From: an uncultured Pelagibacterales bacterium
GTDB taxonomy: Bacteria; Pseudomonadota; Alphaproteobacteria; Pelagibacterales; Pelagibacteraceae
Direction: 5' to 3'
DNA: 15,839 bases
Assembly (NCBI GenBank): GCA_913020625.1
Contig: CAJVZX010000013.1
Coordinates: forward strand, 1-15,839
In this document: piece by piece, positions 6,629-14,335 of the stretch
Layout: the number at the start of each line of letters is the position of its first letter
How positions within the stretch are numbered: the first letter of the stretch is position 1
Notes under the pieces: generated by a model
The model's database searches: none
Seen by the model: the letters and a program-made list of their open reading frames with translations, nothing else
What the model was told of the DNA's origin: nothing
Program-made: the position numbers and the translations under genes

Positions 6629-6906
6629 GCGTTTTAGTTGTAAAGCCTCTCAAAAAAAAATAGAAAATAATTAATAAATATTTTTTACTATATATAGATC
6701 TTGTAAAAAAAATTTTAACTTATTTAGTAAATAAAAAACTTCCTATAGTTGCATATTATTGACAGTTGTATTTTTTTTAAAAATTAATTATCAGCTTAAA
6801 GTTTAATTCACTCATAGATTTTAAATTTTTTTTTTATTTCAGATTTATTAATTGCTTTGAATAAAATTTAATATTATTTAGAACTTAATTTCAAAAAAAT
6901 TTATTC
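6584..6906. other. rpsT-dnaA intergenic region (323 bp)
   Basis: This is the only gene-free stretch over 300 bp in the window. It starts with a 25-bp-period direct repeat (6584-6628, annotated separately). The rest is extremely A/T-rich, with A- and T-runs at about 6652-6661, 6705-6712, 6771-6780 and 6828-6836. A third TTGACA lies at 6759-6764 without a convincing -10. I searched by eye for DnaA boxes. The closest is TTTGAATAA at 6856-6864, which on the minus strand is TTATTCAAA, one base away from TTATNCACA; chance is likely in such sequence. No small ORF, tRNA or clear terminator is seen. The region must hold the dnaA promoter; whether it has any origin function cannot be told from the sequence. 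Confidence 0.6.
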
Positions 6907-8337
6907 ATGACAAATATTATTTCAAAACAATATTTAAACACTACAGAGACAAGAAAAGCAATTGATTGGGAAAAGATCTGTGAAGACATAAAAGAAAAAA
7001 TAGGTAAAGATATATATGAAAGTTGGATAAAAAAACTTAGTCTTGTTGAGGAATTACAATATTATATAGTTTTGTCTGCACCAACTAGATTTATAAGGGA
7101 CTGGGTGGTTTCTAGATATTTAGATCAAATAATTGAGATAGTTAAATTACAAAATAAAAACATTTCTCGCGTAGATTTTATAATTAGACCAGATAGATTA
7201 TTCGAAAATAAAGATATAAATGAAAAAAATGTTTATAAAGAGAATAAAAAGTCGCAATCCAATGTAACTTACATTGAAAAATCTAGTTTAGCTTATACAA
7301 GAATTGATCCAAATAAAAATTTTGATAATTTTATTGTAGGGTCAAGCAATAGTTTGGCTTTTGAGGCATGCAAAAAAGTTTGTGAACAAATTTCATATTA
7401 TAACCCACTTTTTTTGTATGGAGGTATTGGAATGGGCAAAACTCATTTGCTAAATGCAATTGGTCTTCAATTAAAACAAAAATGTAAAGTAATGTTTATA
7501 TCTGCTGAAAGATTTATGTATCAATTTATTAAGTCTATAAAAAATAATGAAATGGTAAAATTTAAAGATTTTTTTAGAAATACGGATATATTTATTATAG
7601 ATGATATTCAATTTGTAAGTGGAAAAGAAGTAATGCAAGAGGAATTTTTTCATACTTTTAATGCTTTGATTGATAAAGGCTCACAAATTATTATATCTTC
7701 GGATAGACCTCCAAATAAACTAACTAAAATTCAAGAACGCATTAAGTCTCGCTTATCAGGTGGTCTGGTAATTGATATTCAACAATCTGATTTAATCTTA
7801 AGAACAAATATATTGCTCAGTAAACTTAAAGAAATTAAAACTTCGTTTCCAGAAAGCATTGAGCCAGATAAACAAATTATCAATTTTATTGCCTCAGAAA
7901 TAAGAATTAGTAATAGAGAGCTTATTGGATCATTAAATAGAATAATCTCATTTAGCAGAATTTATAGCAAATTGCCTTCTTTTGTAGAAACAAAAATAAT
8001 ATTAAAAGATTTATTAAATTTTTCTGAAAATAAAATTACAATTGAAAATATTCAAAAAGCTGTTTGTAATAATTATAAAATTAGCAAAAACGAAATGCTT
8101 TCACCAAGAAGATCAAGATATTTAGTGAGACCAAGGCAAATTGCTATGTATCTTGCAAAAACTTTAACTTCTAAATCTTTGCCAGATATTGGAAGAGAAT
8201 TTTCAAATAGGGATCATACAACCGTTATTCATTCGGTTAAAAAAATTGAAAAACTTCTTAGGACTGATGAAAATTTAAATAAAAATTTAGAAAAATTGAA
8301 GAGCGATATATTATATAATAAAAAAGATGAAATTTAA
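6907..8337 (+). CDS. dnaA: Chromosomal replication initiator protein DnaA
   Basis: A 476-residue AAA+ initiator that binds DnaA boxes at oriC, melts the origin and helps load the helicase. Domain I is at about 20-90 (W-E-K-I-C...W-I-K-K-L), followed by a short, poorly conserved, Asn/Lys-rich domain II. Domain III has N-F-D-N-F-I-V-G-S-S-N, the Walker A G-G-I-G-M-G-K-T (172-179), the Walker B I-I-D-D-I-Q-F (about 230-236), the arginine-finger segment R-I-K-S-R-L-S-G-G and sensor II near N-R-E-L-I-G-S-L-N-R. Domain IV carries the DNA-binding signature D-I-G-R-E-F-S-N-R-D-H-T-T-V-I-H (about 427-442). The start ATG has no Shine-Dalgarno. The stop codon overlaps dnaN by 11 nt. All key residues are present. 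Confidence 0.98.
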   Translation: MTNIISKQYLNTTETRKAIDWEKICEDIKEKIGKDIYESWIKKLSLVEELQYYIVLSAPTRFIRDWVVSRYLDQIIEIVKLQNKNISRVDFIIRPDRLFENKDINEKNVYKENKKSQSNVTYIEKSSLAYTRIDPNKNFDNFIVGSSNSLAFEACKKVCEQISYYNPLFLYGGIGMGKTHLLNAIGLQLKQKCKVMFISAERFMYQFIKSIKNNEMVKFKDFFRNTDIFIIDDIQFVSGKEVMQEEFFHTFNALIDKGSQIIISSDRPPNKLTKIQERIKSRLSGGLVIDIQQSDLILRTNILLSKLKEIKTSFPESIEPDKQIINFIASEIRISNRELIGSLNRIISFSRIYSKLPSFVETKIILKDLLNFSENKITIENIQKAVCNNYKISKNEMLSPRRSRYLVRPRQIAMYLAKTLTSKSLPDIGREFSNRDHTTVIHSVKKIEKLLRTDENLNKNLEKLKSDILYNKKDEI

Positions 8338-9439
8338 TATAGATAAAGATCAGTTATTAAGATCATTAAATTATTGTCAAGGCGTAATTGAGAAGAGAAG
8401 TACACTTCCAATTTTATCAAATGTTTTAATTGAAGCAAAAAATTCTTCTATTAAGATTACCGCAACAGATTTGGATTTAATTTTCATTCATGAAATAAAA
8501 AATGTAAAAATAGAAAAAGAAGGAAGCACAACCACATCTTCATCAATTATTTATGATATTATAAGAAAACTTTCTCCAGAAAATTTAATTAATTTTAATT
8601 TAATTAATGAAAATAAAATTCAACTAGAATCTGATAAATCGGAATTTAATTTAAACTGTTTGAGCCCAAAAGATTTCCCTTTGGTTAATGAAAATTTTAC
8701 TGACAATGAATTTTTAATTAATTCACATTCATTGCTAAAATTAATTAATAAATGTAAATTTTCAATATCTAATGATGAAACAAGACATTATTTAAATGGA
8801 ATATTTTTACATCAAACAGAAAAAGAAGGTAATTTTTTTTTAACAGCAGCAGCAACTGATAGTCATAGAATGTCAATTTCAAAAGTAGGCATTGACTCAA
8901 AAAAAAATTTTGAACCTATTATTTTACCTAAAAAAACAATATTTCAGCTATCTTCTTTGCTTGATGATTATCAAGGGGATGTAAAAATTTGTAACATTAA
9001 ATCAAAAATTAAATTTGAATTTAATGATAATATTTTAGTTTCAAAATTGATTGATGGAAAATTTCCAAACTATATACAGGTTATACCTAAGAATAATGAA
9101 AAAAAACTAGAGATTAAATTAAAAATTTTTTTAAATTCAGTAGATCGCGTTGCTTCAGTATCTTCCGATAAAAAAGATGGTGTTAAATTTGAACTTTTAA
9201 AAAACTTGCTCAATTTGTCTGTAAACAATCCTAATAGTGGTGATGGGAAAGAGCAACTAGAGGTTAAATTTGATCATGAATTAAATATAAGTTTTAATTC
9301 CAGATATTTATTAGATGTTGCTTCACAAATTGATTCTGAAAATATAATTTTTTATTTGAATGATACAAGCTCTCCTGCCCTAATTAAAGATCCATCAGAT
9401 AATGATAGTTTATTTATAGTTATGCCGATGAAAGCTTAA
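8327..9439 (+). CDS. dnaN: DNA polymerase III beta subunit (sliding clamp)
   Basis: A 370-residue sliding clamp, the usual length. It forms a ring-shaped dimer around DNA and gives polymerase III its processivity. Family patterns include R-S-T-L-P-I-L-S-N-V-L near the N-terminus (23-33), T-A-T-D-L-D-L in the first domain, R-H-Y-L-N-G-I-F-L, A-A-T-D-S-H-R-M-S in the middle domain, D-G-K-F-P-N-Y-I-Q-V-I-P, and the C-terminal F-I-V-M-P-M-K-A close to the clamp's protein-binding pocket. The ATG lies inside the end of dnaA, so translation is likely coupled and the promoter is shared. recF does not follow, unlike in the classic dnaA-dnaN-recF order. The next gene is plsC on the opposite strand. Confidence 0.98.
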   Translation: MKFNIDKDQLLRSLNYCQGVIEKRSTLPILSNVLIEAKNSSIKITATDLDLIFIHEIKNVKIEKEGSTTTSSSIIYDIIRKLSPENLINFNLINENKIQLESDKSEFNLNCLSPKDFPLVNENFTDNEFLINSHSLLKLINKCKFSISNDETRHYLNGIFLHQTEKEGNFFLTAAATDSHRMSISKVGIDSKKNFEPIILPKKTIFQLSSLLDDYQGDVKICNIKSKIKFEFNDNILVSKLIDGKFPNYIQVIPKNNEKKLEIKLKIFLNSVDRVASVSSDKKDGVKFELLKNLLNLSVNNPNSGDGKEQLEVKFDHELNISFNSRYLLDVASQIDSENIIFYLNDTSSPALIKDPSDNDSLFIVMPMKA

Positions 9440-9502
9440 ATTAATCAAACCATCTAGAATATTTTTCATTATTGTTAAGAAATTATAGAAGATATCTATT
9501 AT

Positions 9503-10216
9503 CTAATTATTTAAATTATTAATTTTGTCAATTTCTTTGTAAATATTTTCTTGCAAGGTTTTTAAAAAATAATTTTTTTCCATTCCAGCATTCATTGGCT
9601 CCAATATTGAAATTGTAATTACTCCATTAGATTTCATAGAGCCATTTTTTGGCCAAACATTACCTGAATTTAGGGCTATTGGTAAACATTTAATATTTAA
9701 ATATTCGTAAAATCTTGCAACACCTTTTTTAAAGGGCACTTTTATTTCCGAAGGAGTTCTAGTTCCTTGAGGAAATATAATCAAAGGACGTTTTGTTGCA
9801 TTTATAGTTTGTACAACAGTATCAAAAAAACCTAAATTTTCTTTAGTAGTGGTATTTCTTTCAATGGAAATCGAATTAATCTTTTTAAGGTGCCAACCAA
9901 AAATTGGTATTTTGAGTAATTCTTTTTTTAAAATAAAAATTGGTGAATTAATTATTGTTTGAAAAAAAAAAGTTTCAAATATTGATTGATGTGCTGAGGC
10001 AATAAAAAAATTTTCATTTTTAATTATATTTTCTTTTCCAATAACATTAATTTTAGTTTTTAAAAAAAATTTAAGACAAAAAACAGCCCAATTCCCTAAA
10101 ACTTTACCTAACCATAAAATTATATTGTTAGGCATAATTAGTGCAGGAATTGCAACAACCATTACAACGATTACTCCAGTATAAAAAAAAATATTAAAAA
10201 AAAAATATCTCAACAT
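9503..10216 (-). CDS. plsC: 1-acyl-sn-glycerol-3-phosphate acyltransferase
   Basis: A 237-residue PlsC-family acyltransferase that converts lysophosphatidic acid to phosphatidic acid at the inner membrane. Hydrophobic segments at about 5-28 and 33-52 anchor the N-terminus. Block I is H76-Q-S-I-F-E81, an H-x4-E variant of the usual H-x4-D that is familiar in alphaproteobacterial homologues (H-Q-S-x-W-E/D). Block III is F-P-Q-G-T-R-T (148-154), and K-K-G-V-A-R-F-Y follows at 163-170. It begins 19 nt after the lysA stop in the same direction, so it is probably the last gene of the argH-lysA transcript. It converges with dnaN across a 63-bp gap in which I see no convincing terminator. Other lysophospholipid acceptors cannot be excluded. 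Confidence 0.92.
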   Translation of the reverse strand: MLRYFFFNIFFYTGVIVVMVVAIPALIMPNNIILWLGKVLGNWAVFCLKFFLKTKINVIGKENIIKNENFFIASAHQSIFETFFFQTIINSPIFILKKELLKIPIFGWHLKKINSISIERNTTTKENLGFFDTVVQTINATKRPLIIFPQGTRTPSEIKVPFKKGVARFYEYLNIKCLPIALNSGNVWPKNGSMKSNGVITISILEPMNAGMEKNYFLKTLQENIYKEIDKINNLNN

Positions 10217-10235
10217 ATTTAGATAAGCGAAAAAT

Positions 10236-11468
10236 TTAATTATTCATAATTAATTTATTTATTTTTTCTTTCTTCCTGATTACTTTTATATTTGATTTGC
10301 TAATCAAAATTTCTGCAGGTTTGGGTCTAAAACAATAATTAGAAGCAAGTGACATTCCATATGCCCCAACATCTAATATTAAAAGAAAATCTTTTTCTTT
10401 TATATGTTGATATTTTTTTACATTTAAAAATTTATCTGAAGTTTCACAAATAGGGCCAACAAATTCAATATTTTTTTTATAATTAGTGTTATTTTTTTTT
10501 GAAGGTACAATTGAATGTCTTGCATTATATAATGCAGGTCTAATTAAATCATTCATGCCTGCATCGAGAATAATAAAATCTTTATTTTTTGTTTTTTTTA
10601 TATAAGTAATTTTAGTAACAAGAATGCCCGCATTACCAATTATAAATCTCCCAGGTTCTAAAATAATTTTGCATCTATGTTTTAATGCAAATTTTTCTAC
10701 TAAATTACTATATTTTCTTAAGTCAAATTTATTATTTTTATTTTCATAAGGGATTCCTATTCCACCACCAAAATCTATATATTTGAATTGAAAATTAGTT
10801 TTATTAATTATTTTTTCTAAAACATTTAATGTATTTTTAAATGGATTAATCTTCAAAATTTGGCTTCCAATATGCACACTTATACATTGAAGTGTGAGAT
10901 TTTTGTAGTTATTTACTTTCTTAAATAAATTTAGGAAATTTTTTTCTGTTAAGCCAAACTTATCATCATTTAATCCTGTTGAAATTTTTCTAATATTCCC
11001 TGAGTTGACATTTGGATTCAATCTAATACCCACAAAAATTTTTTTCGAAATTTTTTGAGATATTTTATTTAGAAGAATAGCCTCACTTTCAGATTCAATA
11101 TTTATTAGCAATATATTTTTTTTGATTGCAAAAAGAAGTTCTTCCTCTGTTTTACCAACACCAGAAAAAACAATTTTTGATGGTTTTATTCCTGATTTTA
11201 GAGCAGCAGAAAGTTCTCCCATTGAGACAACATCAGCTCCACACCCTTCTTTTTTAAGTTCATTAAGAATTTTTATATTTGAATTAGATTTTACAGAAAA
11301 ACAAATTAAAGGACTGCTTTTATTAAATAAGTTTTTAAAATTATCTAAGTTTAATTTAATCTGAGAGAGTGAATAACAATAATAAGGAGATTTAAATTTT
11401 TTTGATAATTTCTCAATTGATATTTTATCAACAAAAAAAAATTTTTTTTTATAACTTAAAAACTTCAT
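10236..11468 (-). CDS. lysA: Diaminopimelate decarboxylase
   Basis: A 410-residue PLP enzyme of fold type III that decarboxylates meso-diaminopimelate to L-lysine, the last step of the DAP pathway. The PLP lysine is K60 in I-C-F-S-V-K-S-N-S-N. Other family motifs are G-C-G-A-D-V-V-S-M-G-E-L, H-I-G-S-Q-I, F-G-G-G-I-G-I-P-Y, the phosphate- and substrate-binding E-P-G-R-F-I-I-G-N-A-G, and G-P-I-C-E-T-S-D, in which C341 is the cysteine contributed across the dimer. The C-terminal region has D-V-G-A-Y-G-M-S-L-A-S-N-Y. The start lies 9 nt after the stop of the small lipoprotein gene. The argH-lipoprotein-lysA order is familiar in Alphaproteobacteria. Confidence 0.97.
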   Translation of the reverse strand: MKFLSYKKKFFFVDKISIEKLSKKFKSPYYCYSLSQIKLNLDNFKNLFNKSSPLICFSVKSNSNIKILNELKKEGCGADVVSMGELSAALKSGIKPSKIVFSGVGKTEEELLFAIKKNILLINIESESEAILLNKISQKISKKIFVGIRLNPNVNSGNIRKISTGLNDDKFGLTEKNFLNLFKKVNNYKNLTLQCISVHIGSQILKINPFKNTLNVLEKIINKTNFQFKYIDFGGGIGIPYENKNNKFDLRKYSNLVEKFALKHRCKIILEPGRFIIGNAGILVTKITYIKKTKNKDFIILDAGMNDLIRPALYNARHSIVPSKKNNTNYKKNIEFVGPICETSDKFLNVKKYQHIKEKDFLLILDVGAYGMSLASNYCFRPKPAEILISKSNIKVIRKKEKINKLIMNN

Positions 11469-11477
11469 TTAAATATT

Positions 11478-11606
11478 CTAGGCTTTTATAGTTTGATCAA
11501 TACTGTATTTAATTAATGATTGTCCTTTATAAACAGGATCTCCCTTTTTTCCACAGGATAATAAAAGAATAATTAAAAAAAATAGTAAGGTAATATTTTT
11601 AAGCAT
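11478..11606 (-). CDS. Small LptM/YifL-like lipoprotein (42 aa)
   Basis: A short gene between argH and lysA, from ATG at 11606-11604 to TAG at 11480-11478. It encodes M-L-K-N-I-T, a hydrophobic core (L-L-F-F-L-I-I-L-L-L), then the lipobox L-L-S-C with the lipidated cysteine at residue 18. The mature part begins C-G-K-K-G-D-P-V-Y, matching the C-G-x-K-G-P/D-x pattern of LptM (YifL) lipoproteins. It has only 25 residues, ending in I-K-A. In E. coli LptM binds and stabilises the LptD-LptE lipopolysaccharide translocon; a similar outer-membrane role here is inference. Its ATG overlaps the argH stop (ATGCTTAA, 8 nt) and lysA follows after 9 nt, so it is embedded in the operon. The size, lipobox and conserved location together make it a real gene. 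Confidence 0.82.
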   Translation of the reverse strand: MLKNITLLFFLIILLLSCGKKGDPVYKGQSLIKYSIDQTIKA

Positions 11607-12990
11607 TAAATTCCTTTTTATATTTTTTTAGCATTTTTTTTACATTATACAAAGAAGTCCCTCCAAATGATCGCTTAGAATTGACTGAATTAGTAACATT
11701 TAACACTTTTAGTGCTTCTATTCCAAGATCAGATTTTATTTTTTTAAGTTCTTCAATTTTTAATTGATCTAATCTTTTTTTCTTTCCTTCGGCATAATCA
11801 ACTAATTTTGCAGATAATTTATATGCATTTCTAAAAGAAATTTTCTTTTTTTGAACTAGATAATCCGCAAAATCAGTAGCAGTTGTAAAACCTTCACCAG
11901 CCAAATTTAACATTCTTATTTTGTTTGGTTTAATGTTCCTTATAACTTCATTTAAAATTTTTATACATTTTTTTATATTATCAAAAGTATTGAATACAAT
12001 TTCTTTATCATCTTGCATGTCTTTAAAGTACGAAAGAGGAAGGCCCTTTAAAATTGTTAGCATTGCGTTTAAATTTCCAAAACTGGTACCTGACTTACCT
12101 CTTAACAATTCAAGAGGATCTGGATTTTTTTTTTGTGGCATTATTGATGAACCTGTTAATATTTTATCTGATAAATTAATCATCTTAAACGCATCTGAAT
12201 TCCAAATTATCAACTCTTCTGAAATTCTAGAAATATGTAGAGAACAAATAGCTGAGGAAGATAAAAAATCTAAAGCGAAGTCTCTATCTGAAACTGTGTC
12301 TATAGAATTATTTGTAGGTTTTTTAAAACCCAAATGTTTTGTAGTATAAAATCTATCTATTTTATATGAAGTTCCAGATAGCGCAGCAACCCCTAAAGGA
12401 TTTTCATACAAGTTGTCAAGATTACTTATAAATCTTTTTTTATCTCTATTAAACATTTCAACGCAGGCTAGTAGATAGTGAGAAAAATATATTGGTTGAG
12501 CATTTTTAAGATGCGTTAGGCCCGGCATAATTACATTTAAATTTTTATTTGTTTTAATTATAATTGTTTTAATTAAAGAGTTTATTTCAAATATTATTTC
12601 TTTTGTTGCTGTTAACATCCATAATTTAAAATCAGTAATCACTTGATCATTTCTTGATCTGGCTGTGTGCATGTATCCTGCATCTTTACCAATAATTTCA
12701 AATAATCTTTTTTCTATATTTAAATGTATATCTTCATATTTTTTTTGAAATTTAAATTTATTATTTTTAATTTCTTTATGTATTTTTTTTAAACCTTCAA
12801 TTATATTTTTTGCATTTTTAATAGATATAATTTTTTGTTTAGAAAGCATTTTTACATGAATAATTGATGCTTTTATGTCTTCGTTATAAAGTCTTTTATC
12901 TATATCAATAGATGTTCCAGAATTTTGAAATAAATCTGAAGTCTTTTGTTTAAACCTCGCCCCCCAAACTGTTATGTTTTTTTTATTCAT
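11599..12990 (-). CDS. argH: Argininosuccinate lyase
   Basis: A 463-residue member of the fumarase/aspartase superfamily that splits argininosuccinate into arginine and fumarate, the last step of arginine synthesis. The N-terminus has W-G-A-R-F-K-Q-K-T-S-D. The three conserved regions are present: H-T-A-R-S-R-N-D-Q (the family hallmark), L-T-H-L-K-N-A-Q-P-I with its conserved H and Q, and the superfamily signature G-S-S-I-M-P-Q-K-K-N-P-D at 280-291, whose second Ser is the catalytic base region. The length is normal and nothing appears missing. It is the first gene of the minus-strand argH-lipoprotein-lysA-plsC block, divergent from the esterase gene across a 61-bp A/T-rich gap that must contain both promoters. 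Confidence 0.97.
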   Translation of the reverse strand: MNKKNITVWGARFKQKTSDLFQNSGTSIDIDKRLYNEDIKASIIHVKMLSKQKIISIKNAKNIIEGLKKIHKEIKNNKFKFQKKYEDIHLNIEKRLFEIIGKDAGYMHTARSRNDQVITDFKLWMLTATKEIIFEINSLIKTIIIKTNKNLNVIMPGLTHLKNAQPIYFSHYLLACVEMFNRDKKRFISNLDNLYENPLGVAALSGTSYKIDRFYTTKHLGFKKPTNNSIDTVSDRDFALDFLSSSAICSLHISRISEELIIWNSDAFKMINLSDKILTGSSIMPQKKNPDPLELLRGKSGTSFGNLNAMLTILKGLPLSYFKDMQDDKEIVFNTFDNIKKCIKILNEVIRNIKPNKIRMLNLAGEGFTTATDFADYLVQKKKISFRNAYKLSAKLVDYAEGKKKRLDQLKIEELKKIKSDLGIEALKVLNVTNSVNSKRSFGGTSLYNVKKMLKKYKKEFNA

Positions 12991-13051
12991 TATATTGTTA
13001 TTTAATCATATTATTTTATTATGAATATTTTAAAACTTAATAATTAGACAC

Positions 13052-13708
13052 ATGAAACTTTCTTTAGATACAATCATAATTAATCCAATTTCAGGAAAAA
13101 AACCTAAAAATGCGATTATTCTTCTTCATGGCTACGGTGGAGATGGAAAAAGTATTAGTCTTTTAACTCTCAATTGGGCAAGATTTTTACCCGATACTAT
13201 TTTTCTTTGTCCTAATGGGCCAGAAAAATGTTCAATAAATAATTTAGGCTATCAATGGTTTGATCTTTCTAATGAAAATGAAAAAATTATATTCGAAAAA
13301 TCTCTTATTGCAGAGGACAAAGTTACACAATATATCGACGAGATTAAAAATAATTATGAATTAGAAAATTCAAAAATTTGTTTATCAGGTTTTAGCCAAG
13401 GCTGTATGATTTCAATTAGCACAGGTTTAACATTAAAAGAAGAACTTAATTGTATAGTTGGATTTTCAGGAAAAATAATTAATAAAGAAAATTTATTAAA
13501 TCGAATTAATACAAAACCCAAGCTATTTCTTTTGCATGGTGATATGGATCCAATTGTTTCACCAGATCATTTATTAGAGTCAAAAGAATTTTTTTTAAAA
13601 ATAGATTACAAAGTTAAAACAAAATTATTAAAAAATTGTGAACATCATATTTCTACAGAAGCTTCCAGCTTAGCTTTAGAGTTTATAAAAAATAATTTAT
13701 ATAAATAA
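13052..13708 (+). CDS. Carboxylesterase/phospholipase family alpha/beta hydrolase
   Basis: A 218-residue single-domain alpha/beta hydrolase of the phospholipase/carboxylesterase (YpfH-like) family. The oxyanion-hole strand is I-I-L-L-H-G-Y-G-G-D-G (about 22-32). The nucleophile elbow G-F-S-Q-G places the catalytic serine at S115. The acid is probably D166 in H-G-D-M-D-P-I-V, and the base H198 in C-E-H-H-I-S. The W-F-D-L motif after a Pro-Asn-Gly-rich stretch is also typical. Such enzymes hydrolyse short- to medium-chain carboxyl esters in the cytoplasm; the natural substrate is unknown and I would not assign a gene symbol. No signal peptide is seen. It is divergent from argH and precedes the HNH gene by 60 bp, but a promoter-like sequence in that gap suggests the two need not share a transcript. 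Confidence 0.88.
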   Translation: MKLSLDTIIINPISGKKPKNAIILLHGYGGDGKSISLLTLNWARFLPDTIFLCPNGPEKCSINNLGYQWFDLSNENEKIIFEKSLIAEDKVTQYIDEIKNNYELENSKICLSGFSQGCMISISTGLTLKEELNCIVGFSGKIINKENLLNRINTKPKLFLLHGDMDPIVSPDHLLESKEFFLKIDYKVKTKLLKNCEHHISTEASSLALEFIKNNLYK

Positions 13709-13731
13709 AATACAATTTAAAATTTGTTTTG

Positions 13732-13761
13732 TTGACATTAATTACTTAATAGGTTTAAATT
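13732..13761 (+). promoter_or_regulatory. Candidate promoter of the HNH gene
   Basis: A perfect -35, TTGACA (13732-13737), is followed after 18 bp by TAAATT (13756-13761), a 4-of-6 match to the -10 consensus. Transcription from it would begin at about 13768, practically on the ATG at 13769, predicting a leaderless mRNA. No Shine-Dalgarno precedes that ATG, which fits. Confidence 0.4.
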
Positions 13762-13768
13762 TAAATAT

Positions 13769-14335
13769 ATGTTAAATTCGTCTGTAAAAGTTCCATTAGA
13801 AAAATGTCCAGCGCTTGTACTTAATGCTGACTACCGTCCTTTGAGCTATTACCCTTTATCATTATGGTGTTGGCAAGATGCAGTGAAATCAGTTTTTTTA
13901 GATAGAGTAAGTATTGTAACTAACTATGATAGGATAATAAGAAGTCCATCTTTTCAAATGAATCTACCAAGTGTTATAGCTTTAAAAAATTTTGTGAAAC
14001 CACAAAAAAATCCAAATTTTACAAGATTTAATGTTTTTTTACGTGATAAATTTACCTGTCAATATTGTGGGAATAAAAAACATTTAACTTTTGATCATTT
14101 GCTTCCAAAATCAAAAGGCGGTGAAACTAATTGGAAAAATGTTGTAACGGCCTGTTCTATTTGTAATGTTAAAAAGGGCGGGAGATTATATGAAAAATCT
14201 GGAATGATTTTATTTAAAAAACCATACTCTCCATCAATAGAAGATTTACATTACAATGGTAGAAACTTTCCTCCAAATTTTTTACATGATAGTTGGATGG
14301 ATTATTTATATTGGGATGTTGAATTAGAACCGTAG
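13769..14335 (+). CDS. HNH endonuclease family protein
   Basis: A 188-residue protein with an HNH nuclease domain at about 85-145. A zinc knuckle C97-x2-C100 is followed by the catalytic D109-H110 in T-F-D-H-L-L-P-K-S-K-G-G, then N-W-K-N-V-V and a second knuckle C-S-I-C-N-x-x-K. The N-terminal 80 residues (V-L-N-A-D-Y-R-P-L-S-Y-Y-P-L-S-L-W) are a conserved extension of a chromosomal HNH family found widely in Alphaproteobacteria and elsewhere. No methyltransferase, intein or intron accompanies it, so it is neither an obvious restriction enzyme nor a homing enzyme; its cellular role is unknown. An alternative start at the same ATG is not apparent. Its TAG stop abuts the coq7 stop on the other strand with no base between them. 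Confidence 0.85.
   Translation: MLNSSVKVPLEKCPALVLNADYRPLSYYPLSLWCWQDAVKSVFLDRVSIVTNYDRIIRSPSFQMNLPSVIALKNFVKPQKNPNFTRFNVFLRDKFTCQYCGNKKHLTFDHLLPKSKGGETNWKNVVTACSICNVKKGGRLYEKSGMILFKKPYSPSIEDLHYNGRNFPPNFLHDSWMDYLYWDVELEP

Noticed and set aside
6584..6906. Replication origin upstream of dnaA
   Set aside because: No cluster of good DnaA boxes is visible, only single near-matches expected by chance; in several Alphaproteobacteria the origin is not beside dnaA.
7471..7653. Minus-strand open frame of 60 codons inside dnaA
   Set aside because: Antisense to the conserved AAA+ domain, including the Walker B region; its residues reflect the complement of A-rich codons.
9485..9499. Inverted repeat ATAGA-AGATA-TCTAT between dnaN and plsC as a bidirectional terminator
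   Set aside because: The 5-bp stem has one G-C pair and neither side has a T-run; likely chance in A/T-rich DNA.
11921..12349. Plus-strand open frame of 142 codons inside argH (also 11122-11364 inside lysA)
   Set aside because: Both are antisense to intact, conserved enzymes and carry no known motif.
13710..13730. Imperfect A/T hairpin after the esterase gene as terminator
   Set aside because: ACAATT and AATTTGT pair only with a bulge, with one G-C pair; too weak to call.
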